Source: Candidatus Scalindua arabica
Lineage (GTDB): Bacteria; Planctomycetota; Brocadiia; Brocadiales; Scalinduaceae
Length of the DNA stretch: 36,459 nucleotides
NCBI GenBank assembly: GCA_018263435.1
Contig: JAANXD010000025.1
Span: forward strand, 1-36,459
Direction: 5' to 3'
Numbering within the stretch: position 1 is the first letter of the stretch; each line of letters opens with the position of its first letter. The position numbers were made by a program, and so were the translations under genes. The notes beneath the pieces are model-generated. The model was given only the letters and a program-made list of their open reading frames with translations. It ran no database searches and was not told where the DNA came from. Below, piece by piece: positions 15,710 through 23,724 of the stretch.

Positions 15710-16689
15710 AGCAGACAGCACAAATATATATAATTATAGCCTTGATATCAGTGGTGGCAATAGTTGTCATTGCCAGCAACTCTTTTTATGTGATTGACAT
15801 TAAATCACAGTGTGTGATTACCCAATTTGGCAGGCCGGTAGCGGTTGTAAAGGATGCCGGGTTACATATTAAAAAACCGTTTATTCAAAAAGCAAGATAC
15901 TTCGAAAAGAGAATCTTTGAATGGGACGGTGAGTCAAGTGATATCCTGACAAGGGATAAAGAGAATATCGGTATTAATACATGGGCCCGCTGGAAGATAG
16001 TTGATCCTTTAAAATTTTATACCTCATTAGGGACTGAAAGCAGGGGACAGGGAGTGCTGGATGAGGTTATCGAATCTGCAGTAAAAAACATTGTGAGTTC
16101 GTATCCCTTAAATGAGGTTCTCAGGAATACCAATCGAAAGCTTAAGTACACAACAGTAGAGTTGGAAAAGGCGGAGTTGGACAAGAAGGTGAAAATTGTT
16201 AATGGCAGGGCAAACCTTGTTAAAGAAATAAATAAAATGGCTAATGAAGGACTAAGCGAGAGGTATGGCATGGAACTGGTTAATGTCAGGATTAAGCATA
16301 TTAATTATGTTTCGGCAGTTATACCTAAAATATTTGACAGGATGCGCTCAGAAAGAATCAGGATTGCAAATAAATATGAGTCTGAGGGCAGAAGGGAAGA
16401 GGCGGAAATATTGGGGTATATGAAGAGGGAGTTGGAGAAAATAGAGTCCGAAGGTTATAAGATTGCGACCAAGACTAGAGGTGAGGCGGATGCTGAGGCA
16501 GTCAGAATATATGCGGATGCATATAAGAAAGCTCCTGAATTTTATTCTTTTACAAAAACCCTTGAAACGTATGAAAAAACATTTAACGATAACACTAGTT
16601 TGTATTTGAGTACCGGTAGTGATTATTTTCAATATTTAAAGGGTTATGTTGGAAGAGAAGTTCCCCCTGCTATTTTGCCAGGTCAGTAA
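15706..16689 (+). CDS. hflC: HflC-like SPFH/band-7 membrane protein
   Basis: Partner of HflK, 327 residues. It has one N-terminal transmembrane helix (about 6-27), then YVIDIKSQCVITQFGRPVAVVKDAGLHIKKPFIQKARYFEKRI, typical of the HflC band-7 domain. A long charged helix follows (SERIRIANKYESEGRREEAEI), and then GEADAEAVRIYADAYKKAPEFYSF, a strong HflC signature. Translation starts inside the hflK stop (4-base overlap). The C-terminal tail is Pro/Gly-rich and short. The 229 bases downstream show no clear terminator. Confidence 0.9.
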   Translation: MKQTAQIYIIIALISVVAIVVIASNSFYVIDIKSQCVITQFGRPVAVVKDAGLHIKKPFIQKARYFEKRIFEWDGESSDILTRDKENIGINTWARWKIVDPLKFYTSLGTESRGQGVLDEVIESAVKNIVSSYPLNEVLRNTNRKLKYTTVELEKAELDKKVKIVNGRANLVKEINKMANEGLSERYGMELVNVRIKHINYVSAVIPKIFDRMRSERIRIANKYESEGRREEAEILGYMKRELEKIESEGYKIATKTRGEADAEAVRIYADAYKKAPEFYSFTKTLETYEKTFNDNTSLYLSTGSDYFQYLKGYVGREVPPAILPGQ

Positions 16690-16918
16690 TCAAAGGATCA
16701 GGTGTTGATCAATTAGTAACAATTCTACGAAGTTAAAGAGTGAGTTGGAAAAGGTATTGTATTCTTTTTAAAGAACTGTAGCATAACAGATCTGGTTGCA
16801 TCTCGCTTACCCCTTGAATTAAGTTGTGTCGGCAAACTACTATAAATATATCAAATCGCTAATATTATTACAGTCCTCAGTAGTACGAACGTAAAAAGTC
16901 TTCCTTTGATAGAGATTT

Positions 16919-18244
16919 ATGCATTCAAAACCTCACTTTGTTTATGAAAATAAAACGGTTTTCATTTATTTTCTAACGATATCCGGTATAATACACCTCA
17001 TCTTTGTCTTTTCTTCTTCCAGTTTAAGCCATCTCTTGAAAACTTCACATGACTTCGGTGATAATATTTCGAGGAAGAAGAACTATGTAATCGAGATAGA
17101 TCTTGGCTCAGAAAAGGAAAAAGAAGAAAGCATTCAGAGCGAAGAAGAACCAGAGGAAGAGGCTGGAGAGGACAAAGAAAATATTCCGGAAGAGAAGAGA
17201 CAGCTTTTTGTAGATACACCTGATGATGCTATAGATGAGGAGACCCAAGCGGATACTAATAAAATAGGAGAAAAAGGGTCTATCGCAAGAGATATGTATA
17301 CAGGGGACGATAATGTAAATGATAAGCCAAGATTAGAGAGTGATGTTGATTTTCCCGGTGAGGTACCCGAAGAACTTGCCTCTGCTGCGTTTCAAGAATC
17401 AGGCCTTCCTGTAGAAGCCAGTTACGGTGAATCTTCTGAAGATGTGGTGGAGGATATAGCCCAACCAATATTTGAGGAGGTTACAGTCGATAGCTTGACT
17501 GAAGTGCCTGAAGTGAGCGATGGTGAAGAGTCTCCAGTTGATAATGAAATTGAGCCATTTGAGGAAATGCAGAATGAGCCTGTCGTACAAGATATTGAAG
17601 AAGGGGATATAGATAGAATAGAGTCTGCAGCACTGGAGTCAGACGTAGTTATCATTGAACCAGAACCGTTAGAGAATATGGAAGATGAAGTTGATATTGT
17701 GGAAGAAGAGACAGAAAAGATAATCGAACCTGTCGAAGAATATATAGAAACAGCTTCAATTCCAAAGGATATGATGAGTGAGATAATCGAAGACAGTAAA
17801 GAGAGTATCGCAGACAAAGTTCAAAACAGTATTACAGCTTCTGAGCCTCAGACATACAACATACCTGCCGGAGACGACGCTCCTTTCTTTGAAGATAAAA
17901 TATCAAATTCTGCAATTACCGGTGCAGAATCTTTTAATATAAAAAAGCATGAATACGCTCCTTATTATAAACACATAAAGGATAAAATAAGATTATACTG
18001 GTTGTTGCAATTCGGCACAGATGCTTCAATAAACCAGGAAACAAATGATTTCAAACCTGTGGTTGTGACATTTAAAGCGCTTCCTTCTGGTAAAATAACC
18101 GATGTGAAAATTGTAGATTCGGTAGGAAATGAACTTTTAGCGTCTAAAGTACAATCATCAATTCAAAATACTCCATTAGATAAATTTCCGGAATATATTG
18201 ATGAAAAGTTTATAAATGTTAAATTTAGTTACTATTTCTTTTAA
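16919..18244 (+). CDS. TonB-like energy transducer with a very acidic linker
   Basis: Protein of 441 residues. It has one N-terminal signal-anchor helix (about 14-35), a long periplasmic linker (about 55-310) dominated by Glu and Asp, and a C-terminal TonB-type domain (about 340-441; YAPYYKHIKDKIRLYWLLQ, then VVVTFKALPSGKITDVKIVDSVGN). TonB links the proton-driven ExbB-ExbD motor to outer-membrane receptors. Usual TonB linkers are Pro-Glu/Pro-Lys rich; this one is almost purely acidic with scattered Pro. The exbB and exbD genes follow within 16 and 3 bases. TolA-like function in a Tol system is the alternative; no tolB or pal is visible. The complementary strand has a long Ser-rich open frame, which is a composition artefact. 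Confidence 0.8.
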   Translation: MHSKPHFVYENKTVFIYFLTISGIIHLIFVFSSSSLSHLLKTSHDFGDNISRKKNYVIEIDLGSEKEKEESIQSEEEPEEEAGEDKENIPEEKRQLFVDTPDDAIDEETQADTNKIGEKGSIARDMYTGDDNVNDKPRLESDVDFPGEVPEELASAAFQESGLPVEASYGESSEDVVEDIAQPIFEEVTVDSLTEVPEVSDGEESPVDNEIEPFEEMQNEPVVQDIEEGDIDRIESAALESDVVIIEPEPLENMEDEVDIVEEETEKIIEPVEEYIETASIPKDMMSEIIEDSKESIADKVQNSITASEPQTYNIPAGDDAPFFEDKISNSAITGAESFNIKKHEYAPYYKHIKDKIRLYWLLQFGTDASINQETNDFKPVVVTFKALPSGKITDVKIVDSVGNELLASKVQSSIQNTPLDKFPEYIDEKFINVKFSYYFF

Positions 18245-18259
18245 GGTGGAGGCAAAACA

Positions 18260-18895
18260 TTGGAATGGTTAATGGGCGGAGGCCCTATAATGATACCTTT
18301 GTTTATTTGTTCTATCCTGGCGCTCGCCGTTATCCTGGAGCGTACTATAAGCCTCAGGAGGGGCAGAGTTATAAAGCAGGAACTGATCTACATAATTTAT
18401 GTGATTAAGAATCCAAAGGATATCCAGGAAGTAGCCAAGAGATGCGATATTATAAAAGGGCCATTTTCCAATATAATTAAACGTACAATCTCGAATACCC
18501 ATCTGTCAAGAGAGGAGAAGGTACTGGATATTCAGGCGGCGGGAAGGCAGGAGGCCAGAAACCTGGAGAGAATGTTAATAGTTCTGGAGGTTATTACAGC
18601 TATTGCTCCGCTACTTGGATTACTTGGTACCGTACTCGGCATGAGCCAGGTTTTTGACGTAATATCAGAAGTAGGATTGGGACAGACAAAGGCTTTTTCC
18701 GGTGGGATAGCACAGGCCCTCAGGACTACCATTATTGGACTGGGGGTGGCAATACCATCATTAATAGCATACAGTAGTTTTGATAGGAAAGTTGATAACC
18801 TGGTACTGGAGATGGAGAAATACTCAATGTTACTCTTGAATAAGATTTATTCGACAAGGAAAACTGATAAAAGCAAGAAACCCGAGAAGGATTAA
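18260..18895 (+). CDS. exbB: MotA/TolQ/ExbB proton-channel protein
   Basis: Inner-membrane proton channel of 211 residues that forms the ExbB pentamer and, with ExbD, energises TonB. A first helix (MIPLFICSILALAVILERTISL) is followed by a cytoplasmic segment, then the signature pair of helices LIVLEVITAIAPLLGLLGTVLGM and GIAQALRTTIIGLGVAIPSLIAY. The start is TTG at 18260, preceded by GGTGGAGG with 7 bases spacing. An ATG four codons later is the alternative. The gene lies 15 bases after the TonB-like stop and 2 bases before exbD. Confidence 0.92.
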   Translation: MEWLMGGGPIMIPLFICSILALAVILERTISLRRGRVIKQELIYIIYVIKNPKDIQEVAKRCDIIKGPFSNIIKRTISNTHLSREEKVLDIQAAGRQEARNLERMLIVLEVITAIAPLLGLLGTVLGMSQVFDVISEVGLGQTKAFSGGIAQALRTTIIGLGVAIPSLIAYSSFDRKVDNLVLEMEKYSMLLLNKIYSTRKTDKSKKPEKD

Positions 18896-18897
18896 CT

Positions 18898-19311
18898 ATG
18901 CAATTTCGCGTAAAACGATACATAAAACCGGTGATAAATATTGCTTCTTTAGTGGATGTACTCTTTTTGCTTTTAATATTCTTTATGGTTACCTCTGCAT
19001 TTGTAGAACAACCGAATATTAAATTGGAATTACCTTCCACCAGACATTCCGAGATAAGTAAGATGAATAATATGGTATTATCCATAGCTCGTGATGGGAA
19101 ATTATTTATACAAGATAAGCTGGTTGATGAAAGAAACCTAGAAAAAGAACTCAGAAGAGTAATTTTGGATACTGGAGATGAGGTGCTGGTGTTGAAGGCT
19201 GATAAATATGTGCCTTACGGAGTGGTGGTTGATATTATGGATACCGTTAAAGGGGCGGGTTTTAGAAAGGTAATTGCCCCAACGATTATGGAAGAAGAAA
19301 CAGTGAAATAG
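18898..19311 (+). CDS. exbD: ExbD/TolR biopolymer transport protein
   Basis: Single-pass partner of ExbB, 137 residues. The N-terminal cytoplasmic basic stretch is followed by the motif NIASLVDVLFLLLIFFMVTSAF, with the conserved Asp that carries protons (INIASLVDVLF). A periplasmic domain follows (LELPSTRHSE, VLKADKYVPYGVVVDIMDTVKGAGF). AAGGATT lies before the ATG. It completes a tonB-exbB-exbD operon. The mazG gene starts 31 bases downstream with its own Shine-Dalgarno. Confidence 0.92.
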   Translation: MQFRVKRYIKPVINIASLVDVLFLLLIFFMVTSAFVEQPNIKLELPSTRHSEISKMNNMVLSIARDGKLFIQDKLVDERNLEKELRRVILDTGDEVLVLKADKYVPYGVVVDIMDTVKGAGFRKVIAPTIMEEETVK

Positions 19312-19342
19312 TAACAATAAATATCGAGAAGGAGTATGTAAT

Positions 19343-20134
19343 TTGCTAAGTAGTAACTTTAAGGAACTAATTGGAATAATGGAAAAGCTCAGGAGTGACG
19401 AAGGATGTCCCTGGGACAAGGAGCAGACTCACGAGTCGCTGAAATCCTGTTTAATTGAGGAGGTTTATGAGATAGTTGATGCAGTAGACTCAAGAGATCC
19501 GGAACAGCTAAAAGAAGAACTGGCAGATCTGTTCTTTCTGATAATATTTTATTGTAAAATAGCCGATGACAGCAAAAACTTTGATGTTAATAATGTCCTG
19601 GAAGTTTGTATAGAGAAGATGACAAGAAGGCACCCTCATGTTTTCGGTGATAAAACGGTTGATGATGCAAGCGATGCCTTGTTCCAATGGAATGAAATTA
19701 AGAAACAGGAAGCAGATGCAAAGCAGGGCGGCAATACTAATAAGAATAAATCAATCGTGGATAATGTTCCAAAACATATGCCGGCTCTACAGAAGGCACA
19801 AAAGATTCAAAAGAAAGTTGCACGAGTGGGTTTTGATTGGGAAGTAATTGAGGATGTTATTGCAAAGGTTCATGAAGAGTTAGAGGAGGTCAAGGATGCA
19901 ATCAATAACAAAGAAAGAGAGCAGATAGCTGAAGAGATTGGTGATTTCCTGTTTGCGACAGTGAACCTTTCGAGATTTCTTAAACTGGATTCTGAGGATT
20001 TATTACGGAAAAGTATATCCAAATTTATAGGTAGGTTTAAGAAGGTAGAGATGGAAATTGCTGGCTCAGGGAAAAAAATAGAAGAGTGTTCTGTAAAAGA
20101 ATTAGATGATATCTGGAACAAAATAAAGACTTAG
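19343..20134 (+). CDS. mazG: MazG nucleoside triphosphate pyrophosphohydrolase
   Basis: Enzyme of 263 residues that hydrolyses (d)NTPs to monophosphates and pyrophosphate. It has two MazG domains. The first (about 1-105) opens with MEKLRSDEGCPWDKEQTHESLK and has the metal motif EEVYEIVDA..EELADLFF. The second (about 150-255) has HEELEEVKDAI..EEIGDFLFATVN. The two are joined by the usual VPKHMPALQKAQKIQKKVARVGFDW stretch. The start is TTG at 19343, 8 bases after GAAGGAG. The next in-frame ATG would remove the conserved FKELIGI beginning. Length and order of motifs match E. coli MazG. It may share the exbBD transcript; a weak hairpin plus T-run follows the stop. Confidence 0.93.
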   Translation: MLSSNFKELIGIMEKLRSDEGCPWDKEQTHESLKSCLIEEVYEIVDAVDSRDPEQLKEELADLFFLIIFYCKIADDSKNFDVNNVLEVCIEKMTRRHPHVFGDKTVDDASDALFQWNEIKKQEADAKQGGNTNKNKSIVDNVPKHMPALQKAQKIQKKVARVGFDWEVIEDVIAKVHEELEEVKDAINNKEREQIAEEIGDFLFATVNLSRFLKLDSEDLLRKSISKFIGRFKKVEMEIAGSGKKIEECSVKELDDIWNKIKT

Positions 20135-20143
20135 ATGTTAATC

Positions 20144-20164
20144 ATAGCTTGTGTAGCTATTTTT
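20144..20164 (+). terminator. Weak intrinsic terminator after mazG
   Basis: ATAGCT (20144-20149), a 5-base loop, AGCTAT (20155-20160) and then TTTT. The stem is only 6 bp and AT-rich, so strength is doubtful. Confidence 0.42.
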
Positions 20165-20208
20165 CAAAAAAGATAAAATCGCTTGTTCGTATTAACCGTA
20201 TAATTTTG

Positions 20209-20238
20209 TTGACTTTCTGGGGGATACTGCAATATAAT
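20209..20238 (+). promoter_or_regulatory. Sigma-70 promoter in the mazG-amt1 gap
   Basis: TTGACT (20209-20214), an 18-base spacer and a perfect TATAAT (20233-20238). The predicted start near 20245 lies just before a GGGGAGG ribosome site. The amt1 ATG is about 590 bases away, so this would give a long leader or a short separate transcript. Confidence 0.52.
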
Positions 20239-20261
20239 TCGCTTCGAGCAGGGGAGGTAAT

Positions 20262-20324
20262 TTGTTGTTCTGGCTGCTATCTGGATTGGCTAAAACTCTA
20301 CACAATTACCATTTCCTTGGTTGA
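20262..20324 (+). CDS. Possible 20-residue leader peptide
   Basis: A TTG at 20262 (or 20265) follows GGGGAGG (20251-20257) and a near-consensus promoter. It opens a 20-codon frame, rich in Leu and aromatic residues (LLFWLLSGLAKTLHNYHFLG), ending in TGA. Promoter, ribosome site and frame are in the right order, but such a short frame can arise by chance. No terminator or antiterminator pair was seen after it. Confidence 0.25.
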   Translation: MLFWLLSGLAKTLHNYHFLG

Positions 20325-20834
20325 ATACGATAAGTCTTGGTTGTGTAATGCATTAGGAGAGATTGTTTTCCTCTCACGGCAGATTTACGCCAGAATCCTC
20401 AAAGGTTCAAAATAGTAGTATAATTAGTAAATAAGTAGTAAGTTGTTTTGTACACGAATGTTACATGTGGCACCTAATGTTGTTTCTGTATTTTGGTATA
20501 TCCGTTGCATAACTGACTCTTTTGAGTTTGTTCTTTGTGCGTTAAATATTTATAAATATATCTAATTTAAGGTTGTTATAAACTTTATCTTACGTACGTT
20601 TGTAAATGGATATGCAAATTCCTAATATTACTATCCGCAAGAAATATACCTTCCATAAAATATTGTCTTTAGTGTCTGTATCTATCCCGATAGAAAACGA
20701 TAATACATCTTTTGTCGTTATAGTCGAATCTTGATATATTATTATATGCAAAGCAATTTAATCAGTCAGTATGTTTTAGATTACTTTAATTTACTTCTAA
20801 CAAAAGGAACAAGAAATAGAAAGGAGGGAAGTAC

Positions 20835-22226
20835 ATGCATTTTAAACCAAAAAATGTAATGTGGCTTCTGTTGGTTGCAGTTGCTGCTGTTTTTCTATGC
20901 TTTGGTATGTCAGAGGCAGCAGATCCCACGGGTGACAAGACTTTTGCGTTGGACATCAGGGGTATTAACATGTCCAATAACTTTACGTGGATTTGTGTAT
21001 GTGGTTTTGTGATATGGTTCATGCAGGTAGGTTTTGCATTGTTAGGCGGTTTGTTACCAGCCAAGAATATGCTCAGCTACATGACACACTGCTTTATAGC
21101 CACTACACTCGGTGTGATTATATACTGGTTCGTTGGCTTTGGAGTGATGTTTGGTGGATTTGAATTCCTGGGGCATCATATAGGAAAAGGCAATGCCTTT
21201 ATGGGTCAGAGTGGTTTTATGCTTCTGGGTGAGGCATACGACGTTAGGACAATATTATTGTTTATATTTATGGCATGTGTAGCGACATTTATAGGCAGTA
21301 TAATTGCCGGTGCGATTGCTGAGAGGATGAAGCTTTGCTCCTATGTTCTTATGTTATTCTTCGTATATATCTTCATTTATCCTGTATATGGACATTGGGT
21401 ATGGGGAGAAGGATGGCTGTGGAACCTGCCTTACGGTGCCGGAGTAAGAGACTTTGCAGGATCAGGGGTGGTTCATGCAATTGGCGGAACTATCGGCTTC
21501 GTTGGTGCATGCTTTTTAGGACCGAGAGCTGGTAAGTATAATGAAGATGGTTCATCTAATTCCATACCAGGCCATAATGTAGGGTATATGATTCTTGGAA
21601 CAATACTCCTTGCATTCGGCTGGTTGTTTTATGATGCCGGAAGTACATTGGCAGCAGGCGACTTGAGGATGTCTATAGTAGCTGCGAATACAGCCCTTGC
21701 CGGATCAATTGGAGCTGTTACGGTTCTCTTTCTTACTTACTTGTTATCCGGCCATACCGATGTTGGTGAAGCATGTAATGGTGCTTTGGCCGGGTTTGTT
21801 GCTATTTCAGCACCATGTGCATATGTTGCACCATGGGCAGCAGTTGTAATAGGATTCCTGGGTGCCGTATTATATCTGATTTCTTTCTGGATTATTGGAA
21901 ATAAATTTAAAGTTGACGATCCACTTGGTGCATGCTCAGTTCATGGTGCCAACGGATTCTGGGGGTTGATTGCCTTGGGTATCTTCGCTGATGGTTCGTA
22001 TGGCGGAGTTTACGGTGTGATAACCGGGCATTACGGGCAGTTAGCTTCACAGCTTATTGCTGCCGTAGTTGCATTTGCTTGGGCAGGTGGAATGGCCTTT
22101 ATTTTGTTTAAGTTGATTGGCGGCAAAGGTAATAGCCATTCTAAGATGAGGGTGTCTGAGGATGCCGAGAAAGAGGGGCTTGACGTACACATTCATGGTA
22201 CGGCATGTTATCCTGAACAACCATAA
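20835..22226 (+). CDS. amtB: Amt-family ammonium channel 1 (signal peptide, altered Phe gate)
   Basis: Ammonium transporter of 463 residues with a cleavable signal (AVAAVFLCFGMSEAA) and 11 predicted helices. The conserved Asp and first pore His are in RDFAGSGVVHAIGG, and the second pore His is in CSVHGANGFWG. The periplasmic Trp is kept in GHWVWG. By hand alignment to E. coli AmtB, the gate Phe107 is Val (FMACVATF) and Phe215 is Tyr (GWLFYDAGS). The cytoplasmic tail EKEGLDVHIHGTACY keeps the Amt C-terminal signature. AAGGAGGG precedes the ATG. It stands alone between a long leader region and its own terminator. Its closest relative in the window is amt4. Confidence 0.93.
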   Translation: MHFKPKNVMWLLLVAVAAVFLCFGMSEAADPTGDKTFALDIRGINMSNNFTWICVCGFVIWFMQVGFALLGGLLPAKNMLSYMTHCFIATTLGVIIYWFVGFGVMFGGFEFLGHHIGKGNAFMGQSGFMLLGEAYDVRTILLFIFMACVATFIGSIIAGAIAERMKLCSYVLMLFFVYIFIYPVYGHWVWGEGWLWNLPYGAGVRDFAGSGVVHAIGGTIGFVGACFLGPRAGKYNEDGSSNSIPGHNVGYMILGTILLAFGWLFYDAGSTLAAGDLRMSIVAANTALAGSIGAVTVLFLTYLLSGHTDVGEACNGALAGFVAISAPCAYVAPWAAVVIGFLGAVLYLISFWIIGNKFKVDDPLGACSVHGANGFWGLIALGIFADGSYGGVYGVITGHYGQLASQLIAAVVAFAWAGGMAFILFKLIGGKGNSHSKMRVSEDAEKEGLDVHIHGTACYPEQP

Positions 22227-22326
22227 GATGCAAACGCTAGCTACGTTGCTTCAGCAGAAAACGTAGTAAAGTAATCTCTGATAATTGTTAAAATTCTGTG
22301 CCCACCGAAATAGTGGGGTAGGGCAG

Positions 22327-22370
22327 GTAGTCGTCCGTCAGTTGTGGCGGGCGACTACAACAGATTTTTT
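22327..22370 (+). terminator. Intrinsic terminator after amt1
   Basis: A 12-bp GC-rich stem, with G-T positions, is formed by 22327-22338 and 22347-22358. It is followed by six T residues (22365-22370). Confidence 0.75.
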
Positions 22371-23317
22371 GTGACTATACAGAGTCATTCCAAACCTTGA
22401 TTGTTGTTTAACACTTGAGTGTCAGAGCTTGAATATTGCGAGCTTTCCTTAGTCACTTTTCAGCATTTCTTTCTGGTTTGGTTATATACTAAACTTTTGA
22501 AATGTAAAGAGTTCCTTCCTTTTAAAGAAAACTTAAAAAACAAAAATAGTGGTAAGGTTTGTTATATTATTTTTGAGATTTAAGATACACGCACATTTAC
22601 ATACCTGAAAAGAATTAATTCATCATATAATTGCAGTGAAGTATTTGAAGATTCTAACTAATGCTGTGTGAAAAAGAGGTTTAAATTGGCTGAAATTTCA
22701 ATTTCTTGTCAATTTTCTACCTGCCATCTGTAAGTATCAATGTAGTAATGGCATAGAAGTGGCAGATTTCTGACTGGCTAATATACGCCATAATCATGAC
22801 TGTTTTGTATAATAGATTATATCGAATAATATATCGTAAGTAATTGATATAGAGTGAAGTATGGTAATTGTCTTTATAATATCTTTTATGGTATATGCAT
22901 TGCGATGTTAGTGAGTTGTAAAGATTTCTGGTAATTATTGAAATGTTTGAAATTTTCATTAATTATTCTGCGAAATCTCTTAACCTATTTCTTAAATGCA
23001 GCTTAATAATATAGACTTACAAACTAATACATTTTCGTATATTGAATCCTCTCCATACTATTGTTTTACTGCTTTACGGTATTTTTGTTGCTGGCTTTTT
23101 AAAAGTTGTCAGGTGGTGAAGAATTTATATAAAGTATGACAGCTATAACTCTATGTGCCCAACTGCACCCTCGGCTCTAGACGAACCGATCTGGCAGGCT
23201 TTCAATATGCAGAGTAGATTTAAGAGTTATTAACTGAAAGAAGTGGGGGTGTTATATATCGATAGTTTTGCAAGAAACTTATATAGTTCTTTTATTAATT
23301 TATAGGAGGTGGCTGTA
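22371..23317. other. Long AT-rich intergenic region upstream of glnK1-amt2
   Basis: About 950 bases with no supportable gene on either strand; the few short frames have neither ribosome sites nor family-like sequence. A GC-richer patch around 23155-23210 (including CAACTGCACCCTCGG) stands out from the AT-rich surroundings and could belong to a structured leader. No fold could be confirmed by eye. Confidence 0.5.
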
Positions 23318-23656
23318 ATGAAAAAAGTTGAAGCAATTATCAGGGATGAAAAATTGAGTGCTGCAAAGGAAGCTCTAAAAACCCTGGGAGTAGCTGGTAT
23401 GACGGTAACAGAGGTTAAGGGTCATGGTATACAGAAGGGTATCACGGAAGTCTACCGTGGGAGGCAGTATGCCGTAGATTTGCTGCCGAAGATTAAGGTA
23501 GAAGTGATTGTTGATGATAAAGATGTAAAGAAGGTAACTGATGCTATTTGTGAGGTCTCCAGAACCGGTAGCATTGGAGATGGAAAAATATTTGTATCCA
23601 ACATAGAAGATGTTATAAGGATTAGGACGGGAGAGACAGGTGAAAAGGCAGTTTGA
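23318..23656 (+). CDS. glnK: PII signal protein (GlnK type) paired with amt2
   Basis: PII protein of 112 residues that senses ATP/ADP and 2-oxoglutarate and plugs Amt channels. It begins [13 protein letters not shown]. The T-loop is standard: [25 protein letters not shown], with the modifiable Tyr in RGRQY. The B-loop ([11 protein letters not shown]) and the C-terminal IRIRTGE are intact. ATG 23318 is chosen because AGGAGG lies 7 bases before it; an in-frame GTG at 23309 overlaps that site. The amt2 gene starts 68 bases downstream, the classic glnK-amtB pair. Confidence 0.95.
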   Translation: MKKVEAIIRDEKLSAAKEALKTLGVAGMTVTEVKGHGIQKGITEVYRGRQYAVDLLPKIKVEVIVDDKDVKKVTDAICEVSRTGSIGDGKIFVSNIEDVIRIRTGETGEKAV

Positions 23657-23724
23657 ACTATATATATTTGATGGTATGTTTTTTGAGAAAAAAAGAATGA
23701 TACATTAAAAAGGAGGTTAAACGA

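Larger units (their letters stand above)
20165..20834. other. Intergenic region upstream of amt1
   Basis: About 670 AT-rich bases with no convincing large gene. It holds a near-consensus promoter (20209-20238), a 20-codon mini-ORF with a Shine-Dalgarno (20262-20324), and further AT-rich sequence leading to the strong AAGGAGGG before amt1. No clear sigma-54 site was found; a TGGCAC at 20469 lacks a well-spaced partner. Confidence 0.55.

Noticed and set aside
17422-17817. Ser-rich 131-codon frame opposite the TonB-like gene
   Set aside because: It is the complementary-strand image of the Glu/Asp-rich linker and is explained by composition.
20149-20415. 88-codon plus-strand open frame after mazG
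   Set aside because: It begins inside the mazG terminator hairpin, uses a TTG without a ribosome site, and runs through a strong promoter. It is probably chance.
20469-20485. Possible sigma-54 site (TGGCAC) upstream of amt1
   Set aside because: The matching -12 element is absent at the required spacing; only TTGT one base out of phase is present.
22717-22959. Minus-strand 80-codon frame in the amt1-glnK1 gap
   Set aside because: AT-driven composition rich in Ile, Tyr and Asn, with no ribosome site and no family-like pattern.
23155-23210. Possible glutamine riboswitch or other leader RNA before glnK1
   Set aside because: The GC-richer patch does not show a known riboswitch core by eye, and no convincing paired stem could be drawn. 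A covariance-model search would settle it.
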